A DNA stretch of 15,852 nt from Alphaproteobacteria bacterium (lineage in GTDB: Bacteria > Pseudomonadota > Alphaproteobacteria > Micavibrionales > UBA2020): contig JAQSWE010000027.1 of NCBI GenBank assembly GCA_029266795.1, positions 1-15,852 of the forward strand, given 5' to 3'. How positions within the stretch are numbered: the first letter of the stretch is position 1; each line of letters opens with the position of its first letter. The position numbers were made by a program, and so were the translations under genes. Below are positions 1 through 6,214 of this stretch, piece by piece. The notes under the pieces were generated by a model that worked only from the letters and a program-made list of their open reading frames with translations, searched no databases and was not told the DNA's origin.

Positions 1-1009
1 GACGCATAAAAACCTTGTCGCCAATGCTTGCCAGATCGGCCAGTGGTATCACAATGCCGAAGACGGGCAGGACAGCATGATCGCCGTCCTACCGCTGTTC
101 CACGTCTTCGCCATGACCGTTGTCATGAACATGTCGATCAAGAAAGGCATGACGCTGTTCATCATGCCGGCCTTTAGTGTGGGCGAGCTGCTCGAGCTCG
201 TGAAGCGCGAGAAGCCTGCTTACCTTGCCGCAGTGCCTGCGATGTATATCGCGCTTGCCAATTACGACCGCATTTCCGAGCATGATTTTTCAACGCTGAA
301 ATTCTGCCTTTCCGGCGGCGCGCCGCTGCCCGCCGAAGTGAAGCGGTTGTTTGAGACGCGCACGAAAGCAAAACTGGTGGCGGAGGGTTACGGCCTTACC
401 GAATTCTCCCCCGTCGCCACCTGCAATCCGCTGACTGAAAAAGCGAAGGCCGGCTCCATCGGCCTGCCGCTGCCCGGCACACTGCTGGAAATCGTCAGCC
501 TTGTCGACGGCACGACTGTTTTGCAGCCGGGCGAAAAGGGTGAAATCTGCGTGCAGGGTCCGCAAATGATGGCGGGCTATTACAAGCGCGATGACGAAAC
601 CGCGAATGTGATCCGCAACGGTCGTTTGCATACCGGCGATGTCGGCTATATGGATGACGAGGGTTTCGTCTTCATCGTCGACCGCGTGAAGGACATGGTG
701 CTGGTCGGCGGCTACAACGTCTATCCCCGCCATATCGAGGAAGTGCTCTATACCCATCCCGCCGTCGAGGAATGTATCGTCGCGGGCGTGCCTGATGCGC
801 TGCGCGGCGAAGTCGTGCAGGCTTGGGTGAAATTGCGCGCGGGCGAATCAGCCACCGGCGACGTCCTCAAGGTCTGGCTGGGCGACAAGCTCTCACCCAT
901 CGAAATTCCCAAGAAAATCATCGTGCGGGCCGAGCCATTGCCCAAAACGGCGGTCGGAAAGCTCTCCAAACGCGACCTTTTGATCCAGGAAGGCCTCAAA
1001 AAGGCTTAA
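1..1009 (+). CDS. fadD: Long-chain fatty acid--CoA ligase, 3' part (AMP-binding enzyme)
   Basis: This enzyme activates fatty acids to acyl-CoA through an acyl-adenylate, using ATP and CoA, for beta-oxidation or lipid synthesis. The reading frame is open from base 2, and its first residues (THKNLVAN) are those that normally follow the P-loop-like AMP motif, so roughly the first 200 residues lie outside the window. Visible adenylate-forming motifs are YGLTEFSP, the LHTGDVGYMDDEGF stretch with the hinge at DRVKD, the GGYNVYPRHIEE signature, and a C-terminal PKTAVGKLSKRD carrying the likely catalytic lysine. The motif set fits FadD-type acyl-CoA synthetases better than acetyl-CoA synthetase. The exact chain-length preference cannot be read from the sequence. 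The downstream gene begins 83 nt after the stop. Confidence 0.9.
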   Translation, partial: THKNLVANACQIGQWYHNAEDGQDSMIAVLPLFHVFAMTVVMNMSIKKGMTLFIMPAFSVGELLELVKREKPAYLAAVPAMYIALANYDRISEHDFSTLKFCLSGGAPLPAEVKRLFETRTKAKLVAEGYGLTEFSPVATCNPLTEKAKAGSIGLPLPGTLLEIVSLVDGTTVLQPGEKGEICVQGPQMMAGYYKRDDETANVIRNGRLHTGDVGYMDDEGFVFIVDRVKDMVLVGGYNVYPRHIEEVLYTHPAVEECIVAGVPDALRGEVVQAWVKLRAGESATGDVLKVWLGDKLSPIEIPKKIIVRAEPLPKTAVGKLSKRDLLIQEGLKKA

Positions 1010-1021
1010 TACGGATAATTT

Positions 1022-1047
1022 GGAACCAGAATCCGGCGGCCGTGGTT
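1022..1047 (+). promoter_or_regulatory. Possible extracytoplasmic-type (EcfG-like) promoter
   Basis: GGAAC at 1022-1026 is followed after 17 nt by GGTT at 1044-1047, one mismatch from the GGAAC-N17-CGTT type promoter used by the alphaproteobacterial general stress sigma factor. It lies about 45 nt before the start of the small membrane protein gene. A short hairpin (arms GTTCG 1052-1056 and CGAAC 1066-1070) would sit in the leader just before the ribosome binding site. A short motif like this can occur by chance. Confidence 0.28.
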
Positions 1048-1092
1048 GGGTGTTCGAAGAAGAAACGAACAACCGCCAGAGGAGACTTAGTC

Positions 1093-1275
1093 ATGGCCAA
1101 GAACCAAAACGTACTCGTCGCTGTCATTCTCGCACTCGTGCTGCTTGTCGGCGCACTCGTCTACCAAAACAACCAGCGCCCCGCGACTGTGGGTGAAAAA
1201 GTTGGCGCAGCAATCGAAAAAGCTGGCGATAACATTGAAGATGCAGCGGATGACGTCAAACGCGACCTTCGCTAA
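1093..1275 (+). CDS. Small single-pass membrane protein (60 aa), function unknown
   Basis: The ATG at 1093 is preceded by GGAG at 1081-1084 with an 8-nt spacer, which fixes this start; longer upstream in-frame starts would overlap the ligase gene. Residues about 6-23 form one hydrophobic segment rich in Leu, Val and Ala. There is no lipobox cysteine, so it is not a lipoprotein. The rest, from about residue 30, is a charged, Ala-rich amphipathic helix (VGAAIEKAGDNIEDAADDV) that probably lies in the cytoplasm or along a membrane surface. Small stress-induced membrane proteins often have this architecture, and the possible EcfG-like promoter upstream would fit, but no named family was recognised. 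A hairpin follows the gene. Confidence 0.72.
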   Translation: MAKNQNVLVAVILALVLLVGALVYQNNQRPATVGEKVGAAIEKAGDNIEDAADDVKRDLR

Positions 1276-1314
1276 TCAGGATCCGCGAACCTTATAGAGG
1301 AACGCGCAACACAA

Positions 1315-1356
1315 TCGGCCCTTCAGGAAAGCTCACGCTTCGCCTTGAAGGGCCGA
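1315..1356 (+). terminator. Hairpin, probable terminator after the small membrane protein gene
   Basis: The left arm TCGGCCCTTCA at 1315-1325 pairs with TGAAGGGCCGA ending at 1356, an 11-bp GC-rich stem with a long loop. There is no clean U-run directly after it; the nearest T-rich stretch is TGTTTTATT from about 1370. It is therefore a probable rather than certain intrinsic terminator, isolating the serpin unit from genes upstream. Confidence 0.45.
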
Positions 1357-1409
1357 GCTGTATTTGGCATGTTTTATTAGATAATTACAAAACTGTTTCC
1401 AGAAGATTT

Positions 1410-1438
1410 TTGATCACCAGTATTATGGCAGTTATTAG
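1410..1438 (+). promoter_or_regulatory. Candidate sigma70-type promoter of the serpin operon
   Basis: TTGATC (1410-1415) and TATTAG (1433-1438) are separated by 17 nt and lie in a locally AT-rich stretch of otherwise GC-rich DNA. They would give a leader of about 80 nt before the first serpin start. A second -35-like TTGACC at 1450-1455 lacks a convincing -10. The 252 bases between 1276 and 1527 otherwise hold only the hairpin described above. Confidence 0.35.
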
Positions 1439-1527
1439 GCCCGGGCGGGTTGACCCTCCTATTTCCGTATGCTACCCGTGACCTCCATTTACCTAATCGC
1501 ACCTATTTTTTCAGGAGACATACGACA

Positions 1528-2808
1528 ATGGCTTACCGCGGCAATGCAGAATACGAACACGGCGCTTATTACAAAGACGAAGTCAAAACCTCGATCAAAT
1601 TGACGATCGCCTTCGCCAAAGCGGTGGGCAAGCATCAGGAAGACCAGTCCGACAACCTTGTCGTTTCCCCCTATAACGCAACCGCTGCACTCTCGATGGT
1701 CGCCAAAGGAGCCGTCGGCGAAACCCGCGACGAACTCGCAAAGGCGCTGTTCGCAACGGATGGCAAAGGCCTCGATGATGCTGTTGCCGCGTATTCGAAA
1801 CTGAACACCGACATCCTGAAGGCAAACGCAGGCCAAGTTACGCTGACCACTGCAAATGGTGTGTGGACGAATAAAGACCTCGTCACGCTGCGCGACGCTT
1901 TCGCCAAAGACCTGAAAGACACCATGGGCGCGGATATCTCGGCGGAAGATTACGCCAACCCCGCCACCGTCGACAAAATCAACAAATGGGCGAGCGACAA
2001 CACCAACGGCCTGATCACCAAAGTCCTCGAATCCCTCGCGCCCGATGATGCGGCAGTTCTCGCATCCGCCCTGCACTTCAAAGGCGAATGGACGAAGAAA
2101 TTCGACAAGGCCCTGACCGAAGACAAAACCTTCACGCAGGACGGCGCGGCGCTCGCGACCACCCCCACCATGCATCAGGATTTCGAGGATGAAGGCGGTT
2201 TCCGTTACCAGCGCGGCAACGGCTTCGAAGCGATTTCGATGACCTATGGTGAAGAAAAACACACCGATACCGAATGGAAAAACCCGACCATGCGCCTCGT
2301 GCTGGTGCGCCCCACGGATGACAACGTGTCCGCACGCGATTTCCTTGCCGCGCAGGAAAACGGCAAGATCCCCGCTTGGCTCGATGTCTACGGTTACAAC
2401 GATGCGGTCGGATCTGTCGAACTGCCGCGCATGGACATCAAGCAGAAGTTTGATTTGATCCCCGCGCTGCGCGACATGGGCGTGGATAAAGCCTTTGGCG
2501 GCGGCTCCTTCGACAACATGGTCGAACAGGGCGGCGATCGTCTGTACGTCTCGAAAGTCAGCCATGACACCGTTTTCAAAACGGATGAAGAAGGCTCGGA
2601 AGCGGCAGCGGTGACGACCGCCGTCATGACGCTCGAATCCGTGCGCATGCCGCCCGAACAGGTCGACATTAAATTCGACCGTTCCTTCCTGTTTGCCCTG
2701 CAGGATGTGAAAACCAATGCGGTGCTGTTCATCGGCGCGGTCAACAAGCCGAACGATGACGTGAAGCCCGCGAAAGCGCCGAAAGCAAAAGCACCCGGCC
2801 TCAAGTAA
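1528..2808 (+). CDS. Serpin family protease inhibitor, copy 1 (426 aa)
   Basis: Serpins trap serine or cysteine proteases through cleavage of a reactive centre loop that then inserts into beta-sheet A. The serpin core is readable in order: NLVVSPYNATAALSM near residues 38-52, the INKWASDNTNGLI helix-F region, LASALHFKGEW (strand 3A), ELPRMDIKQKFDL, the hinge EEGSEAAAVTT (354-364), and a C-terminal FDRSFLFALQD...FIGAVNKPN. Small residues at P14 (Ser357) and P12-P10 (Ala) are those of inhibitory serpins. Counting from the hinge puts P1-P1' at Glu370-Ser371, with Arg373-Met374 as an alternative. The ATG at 1528 has AGGAG at 1513-1517; a TTG 26 codons upstream is less likely. There is no signal peptide and no cysteine, and the tail is Lys/Pro/Ala-rich. 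Target protease unknown. Confidence 0.93.
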   Translation: MAYRGNAEYEHGAYYKDEVKTSIKLTIAFAKAVGKHQEDQSDNLVVSPYNATAALSMVAKGAVGETRDELAKALFATDGKGLDDAVAAYSKLNTDILKANAGQVTLTTANGVWTNKDLVTLRDAFAKDLKDTMGADISAEDYANPATVDKINKWASDNTNGLITKVLESLAPDDAAVLASALHFKGEWTKKFDKALTEDKTFTQDGAALATTPTMHQDFEDEGGFRYQRGNGFEAISMTYGEEKHTDTEWKNPTMRLVLVRPTDDNVSARDFLAAQENGKIPAWLDVYGYNDAVGSVELPRMDIKQKFDLIPALRDMGVDKAFGGGSFDNMVEQGGDRLYVSKVSHDTVFKTDEEGSEAAAVTTAVMTLESVRMPPEQVDIKFDRSFLFALQDVKTNAVLFIGAVNKPNDDVKPAKAPKAKAPGLK

Positions 2809-2832
2809 TTTTAAAGTTAAAGGAATAAGACA

Positions 2833-4116
2833 ATGGCAAAAGCAAAACCCGCCGCGCAGCCGGAATACGAACACGGCCGCCAGTTTAAACCCGAAGTGAA
2901 GAACGTTATTAAACTGACGCTCGCCTTCACCAAGGCCGTTGGCAAAAATCAGGAAGACAAAGGCGAAAACCTCGTCGTGTCGCCTTATAACGCCATCTCG
3001 GCTCTCGCGATGGTCGCAAAAGGCGCAGACGGCCTGACCCGCGACGAAATGGCACAAACGCTGTTCGGCGTATCCGGCAAGGACCTCGAAAAAGCGGCGA
3101 ATGATTACGTCGCCCTGAACGCCGATGTTCTCGCGGCGAACAAGGACCAGGTCACGCTGACCACCGCAAATGGCGTCTGGACGAACCAGGAGCGCCTGAA
3201 ACTCGACCCCGCTTATGCGGATGACCTGAAGAAAACCCATAGCGCGGAAATTTCGGCTGAAGATTTCGGTGACACGAAAACTGTCGATAAAATCAACAAA
3301 TGGGCCAGCGACAACACCAACGGCCTGATCCCCGAAGTGCTGACCGAACTGAAAAAAGACGATGCGGCTGTTCTCGCCTCCGCTTTGTACTTCAAAGGCG
3401 ACTGGACACATAAATTCGACAAGAAACTGACCGAAGATAAAAACTTCACGGCGGATGACGCGTCGGTGAACGCAACCCCCACGATGAAGCAGCGTTTCAA
3501 GGAAGAAGGCCAGATCGGCTATCTCGCCGGCGACGGTTATGAAGCCGTTGCGCTCAACTACGGCAAGGAAGACTGGGAAAACGGCAAACAGCCGACCATG
3601 CGCGTCGTTCTGATCCGCCCGACAGATGATAACGTCTCCGCACGCGACTGGCTCTCGGGCGAAGCAAAAGGCAAAGTCCCTGAATGGCTCGACCCCTATG
3701 CGTTTGGCGATGCGGTCGGCACGGTTGAACTGCCCCGCCTTGACATCAAACAGCGCTTCGACCTGATCCCTGCGCTCAAGGAAATGGGCATCAAGGAAGC
3801 CTTCAACGAAGAAAAAGCCGATTTCTCGAAAATGACGCAGTCGGGCGACCTGTTTATCGGCAAGGTCCAGCACGACACCGTCTTCAAGACGAATGAAGAA
3901 GGCTCCGAAGCCGCTGCCGTCACGACGGTCGGCATGGTATTCGCGACCTCCGTGCGTATGCCCCCGCCCCAGATCGATGTGAAGTTCGACCGTTCCTTTG
4001 CATTCGCTCTGCAGGACGTGAAAACAGGCGCGGTGATTTTCGTCGGCGCGATCAACAAGCCGAACGAAGATATGAAGCCCGCCGTCAAAAAACAAAACGC
4101 GCCGAAGCCGCGCTAA
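2833..4116 (+). CDS. Serpin family protease inhibitor, copy 2 (427 aa)
   Basis: This is a close paralogue of the genes on either side, starting 24 nt after copy 1, with AAGGA at 2819-2823 nine bases before the ATG. All serpin landmarks are present: VVSPYNAISALAM, INKWASDNTNGLIPEV, LASALYFKGDW, ELPRLDIKQRFDLIPAL, hinge EEGSEAAAVTTVGM from Glu355, and FDRSFAFALQD near the C-terminus. Counting from Gly357 (P15) places P1-P1' at Ala371-Thr372, which would suit an elastase-like protease, with Arg375-Met376 further along. The loop is one residue longer than in copy 1. The N-terminus is polar (AKAKPAAQPEYEHG), so there is no export signal. No cysteine is seen, and the tail after VGAINKPN is basic and Pro-rich. 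Transcription is probably shared with copies 1 and 3. Confidence 0.93.
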   Translation: MAKAKPAAQPEYEHGRQFKPEVKNVIKLTLAFTKAVGKNQEDKGENLVVSPYNAISALAMVAKGADGLTRDEMAQTLFGVSGKDLEKAANDYVALNADVLAANKDQVTLTTANGVWTNQERLKLDPAYADDLKKTHSAEISAEDFGDTKTVDKINKWASDNTNGLIPEVLTELKKDDAAVLASALYFKGDWTHKFDKKLTEDKNFTADDASVNATPTMKQRFKEEGQIGYLAGDGYEAVALNYGKEDWENGKQPTMRVVLIRPTDDNVSARDWLSGEAKGKVPEWLDPYAFGDAVGTVELPRLDIKQRFDLIPALKEMGIKEAFNEEKADFSKMTQSGDLFIGKVQHDTVFKTNEEGSEAAAVTTVGMVFATSVRMPPPQIDVKFDRSFAFALQDVKTGAVIFVGAINKPNEDMKPAVKKQNAPKPR

Positions 4117-4133
4117 GAAGGAAGTCATAGAAC

Positions 4134-5459
4134 ATGGCAAAGAAACCGAATGCAAAAGGCCTCGGCGCATCGAAAGCCGCGCCTGAAGAAGAACACGGCA
4201 CGCAATTCGCGCCCGAAGTGAAGAACGTCATTAAACTGACGCTCGCCTTCACCAAGGCCGTAGGCAAGAACCAGCAGGACAAATCCGACAACCTCGTCGT
4301 CTCCCCCTACAACGCGCTTGCCGCGCTGTCGATGGTGACCAAGGGTGCGGATGGCACAACGCGCGAAGAACTCGCGAAAGCGCTGTTCGGCGTGAAAGGC
4401 AAAGACCTTGATAAAGCGGCGGATGATTATGCCGCGTTGAACAATCAGGTTCTAGCTGCGAACAAGGGTCAGGTGCAGCTGACGACCGCAAACGGCGTCT
4501 GGACGAACCAGGACTTCATGACCCTGAAGCCGGCTTTCGCCGATGATCTCAAGAAAACCTTCGGCGCGGAAATCAGCGCGGAAGACTTTTCCGACAAGGC
4601 GACGGTCGCGAAAATCAACAAATGGGCCAGCGACAACACCAACGGCCTGATCCCCAGCGTGCTCGACAAGCTGGAAAAAGACGATGCCGCCATTCTGGCC
4701 TCCGCGCTTTATTTCAAGGGCGAATGGACGCACAAGTTCGATAAAAAACTGACCGAAGAAAAACCATTCGCGCTGGACGGCAACAAGATCAACAACACGC
4801 CGACCATGCATCAGGATTTCGGCCGCCGTGATGATTTCACGTTCAACGTGGGCGCAGATTACGAAGCGGTCGCGCTGACCTATGGCGAGAAAAATACGAA
4901 AGAAGGCAAACAGCCGACCATGCGCATCGTCCTCGTCCGCCCGACCGATGACAAAGTCTCCGCGCGCGACTGGCTGGCATCGCAGTCCAACGGCACCGTG
5001 CCGGAATGGCTCGATCCCTATGCCTTCCGCACCGCCGAAGGCTCGGTCGAACTCCCGCGCCTCGACATCAAGCAGAATTTCGACCTGATCCCCGCCATGA
5101 AAGACATGGGCGTGAAGGAAGCGTTCAACGAACAGGGCGCGGATTTCAGCAAGATGGCGGAAAAAATCGGCAAGGAACTCTACATCGGCAAAATCAGCCA
5201 CGACACCGTCTTCAAGACCGACGAAGTCGGCTCGGAAGCTGCTGCCGTGACGGTTGTCGGTATGGTGCGCGCGACCAGCATCCAGATGCCGCCGCCCCGC
5301 ATTGACCTGAAACTCGATCGCTCTTTTGCATTCGCTTTGCAGGACATCAAGACGGGCGCGGTGCTGTTCGTCGGTGCCGTCAACAAACCCAATAACGACC
5401 TGAAACCCGCGCAAAACGCGGTGAAAACGCCCAAAGCGGCGGGTCGCAAACTCCGCTGA
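4134..5459 (+). CDS. Serpin family protease inhibitor, copy 3 (441 aa)
   Basis: This third tandem serpin starts 17 nt after copy 2, with AAGGAAG at 4118-4124. The core motifs match copy 2 very closely, including a 45-base identical tract in the helix-F region (3289-3333 and 4611-4655). It is longer at the N-terminus, has an extra short insert before the hinge (KMAEKIGKELYIGKI), and ends in a longer Lys/Arg-rich tail (KTPKAAGRKLR). The hinge reads EVGSEAAAVTVVGM, with Val instead of Glu or Lys at P16. Counting from Gly366 (P15) puts P1-P1' at Ala380-Thr381, preceded by Arg379; the Arg-Met pair of the other two copies is Gln384-Met385 here. There is no signal peptide and no cysteine. A strong terminator follows 18 nt after the stop. 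Confidence 0.93.
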   Translation: MAKKPNAKGLGASKAAPEEEHGTQFAPEVKNVIKLTLAFTKAVGKNQQDKSDNLVVSPYNALAALSMVTKGADGTTREELAKALFGVKGKDLDKAADDYAALNNQVLAANKGQVQLTTANGVWTNQDFMTLKPAFADDLKKTFGAEISAEDFSDKATVAKINKWASDNTNGLIPSVLDKLEKDDAAILASALYFKGEWTHKFDKKLTEEKPFALDGNKINNTPTMHQDFGRRDDFTFNVGADYEAVALTYGEKNTKEGKQPTMRIVLVRPTDDKVSARDWLASQSNGTVPEWLDPYAFRTAEGSVELPRLDIKQNFDLIPAMKDMGVKEAFNEQGADFSKMAEKIGKELYIGKISHDTVFKTDEVGSEAAAVTVVGMVRATSIQMPPPRIDLKLDRSFAFALQDIKTGAVLFVGAVNKPNNDLKPAQNAVKTPKAAGRKLR

Positions 5460-5477
5460 AATCTAGTGAACTTCAGC

Positions 5478-5514
5478 AAAAACGGCCCGGCGTCATGTCG
5501 GGCCGTTTTCTTTT
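5478..5514 (+). terminator. Rho-independent terminator of the serpin operon
   Basis: The stem ACGGCCCG (5482-5489) / CGGGCCGT (5499-5506) has a 9-nt loop. It can be extended by A-U pairs on both sides and is followed by TTTTCTTTT. This is a textbook intrinsic terminator directly after serpin copy 3. Confidence 0.92.
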
Positions 5515-5539
5515 GGAACAAGGGGTTACGGCCCATTAA

Positions 5540-5568
5540 TTGCCATAAAATGCCCTTTGAGATATATT
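5540..5568 (+). promoter_or_regulatory. Sigma70-type promoter for the small gene at 5597
   Basis: TTGCCA (5540-5545) and TATATT (5563-5568) are each one base from consensus and have the ideal 17-nt spacing. The start of transcription would fall near 5575, giving a leader of about 20 nt. This supports the ATG at 5597 over an in-frame TTG at 5567, which would lie upstream of the transcript. Confidence 0.65.
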
Positions 5569-5596
5569 GCTGCTACAGTCACAAACGGGGTCTGTC

Positions 5597-5833
5597 ATGG
5601 CAAAAAAAGAATGGACGGCAGAAGCACTTAACCGGGCCTTCAACGGCCATGATGCGGCCCTGCGGAGCATGGCTTCTTATTCGCCGGATGTGCAGGGTGT
5701 GATGATGGATATCGACCCGAAAACGGACGAACCCTTTGGCCGCGTTGTGCTGGCGAAAAACGGCGCAACAAGACTCGCGGATATTCCCACGCAGCTGGGT
5801 GGGCTGAAATTCAAGGCGGAATATAACCGCTGA
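5597..5833 (+). CDS. Small hypothetical protein (78 aa)
   Basis: The start is chosen from the promoter position and a weak GGGG ribosome binding site at 5587-5590. The product is hydrophilic, with no signal peptide, membrane helix or cysteine. It begins MAKKEWTAEALNRAFNGHD, a likely helix. A predicted beta-rich part follows from about residue 32 (GVMMDIDPKT, FGRVVLAKNG), and the protein ends in KFKAEYNR. No family was recognised. It stands alone between the serpin terminator and a convergent lipoprotein gene, and its stop codon abuts that gene's stop codon with no base between. Confidence 0.62.
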   Translation: MAKKEWTAEALNRAFNGHDAALRSMASYSPDVQGVMMDIDPKTDEPFGRVVLAKNGATRLADIPTQLGGLKFKAEYNR

Positions 5834-6196
5834 TTAGCAGCCGCTGCCCTTCAATCCCCATTTCGACACGCGGCCCTGCACCAGCATAAAGGTGGTTTCG
5901 CAGGCATAGCTTTCGCGGGCAGGCGGGTGCGCGCCGATGCAGTTGTTATACCCGAAACGTCCGCCATAGCCGCCGAGACAAGTGTTGAACGAACTGCCGT
6001 AGTCGCGGTTGCGGATTTCGACATAGGACAACATGCGGGTCGCGCGGTCGAGCTGATAGGTTTTGTCGGGGATGCCCCATGTGGAAACAAGCTCGCGCTC
6101 CGATGCGCCGATCCAGCGGTCCATTTTCGCCTGACGGTCAGCGGGTGAGGCGCAGGCCGCCAGCAGCAACAGTCCCAGAATCGCTAATTTACGCAT
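5834..6196 (-). CDS. Small outer-surface or periplasmic lipoprotein, function unknown (120 aa)
   Basis: The N-terminus MRKLAILGLLLLAAC is a lipoprotein signal, with lipobox Leu12-Ala-Ala-Cys15 for signal peptidase II. The mature part has the pattern WIGASERELVSTWGIPDKTY followed by a tyrosine-containing strand. Many small proteobacterial lipoproteins share this pattern, which recalls the 'G-x-x-x-x-x-L-x-x-x-W-G-x-P' segment of SmpA/BamE-like folds. Four further cysteines (in NTCLGG, NNCIGA, YACETT and at the very C-terminus) could form two disulfides. AAGGAG at 6204-6209 precedes the ATG, 18 nt after the pheT stop, so it is probably the last gene of the pheST transcript. A specific function cannot be assigned. 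Confidence 0.82.
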   Translation of the reverse strand: MRKLAILGLLLLAACASPADRQAKMDRWIGASERELVSTWGIPDKTYQLDRATRMLSYVEIRNRDYGSSFNTCLGGYGGRFGYNNCIGAHPPARESYACETTFMLVQGRVSKWGLKGSGC

Positions 6197-6214
6197 GGAT
6201 TTTCTCCTTATGCG

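Noticed and set aside
1450..1478. TTGACC at 1450 as the serpin promoter
   Set aside because: No acceptable -10 lies 16-18 nt downstream (TACCCG at best), whereas TTGATC/TATTAG at 1410-1438 fits better.
1450..1527. N-terminal extension of serpin copy 1 from a TTG at 1450
   Set aside because: The other two copies start with MAK immediately after a good ribosome binding site, and copy 1 has the same layout at 1528. The TTG is part of a TTGACC sequence and has no ribosome binding site.
1489..4170. A very long open frame (893 codons) antisense to serpin copies 1 and 2
   Set aside because: It mirrors the codon pattern of two repeated GC-rich serpin genes, spans their intergenic gap, and has no ribosome binding site or recognisable domain. 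The serpin strand explains the sequence fully.
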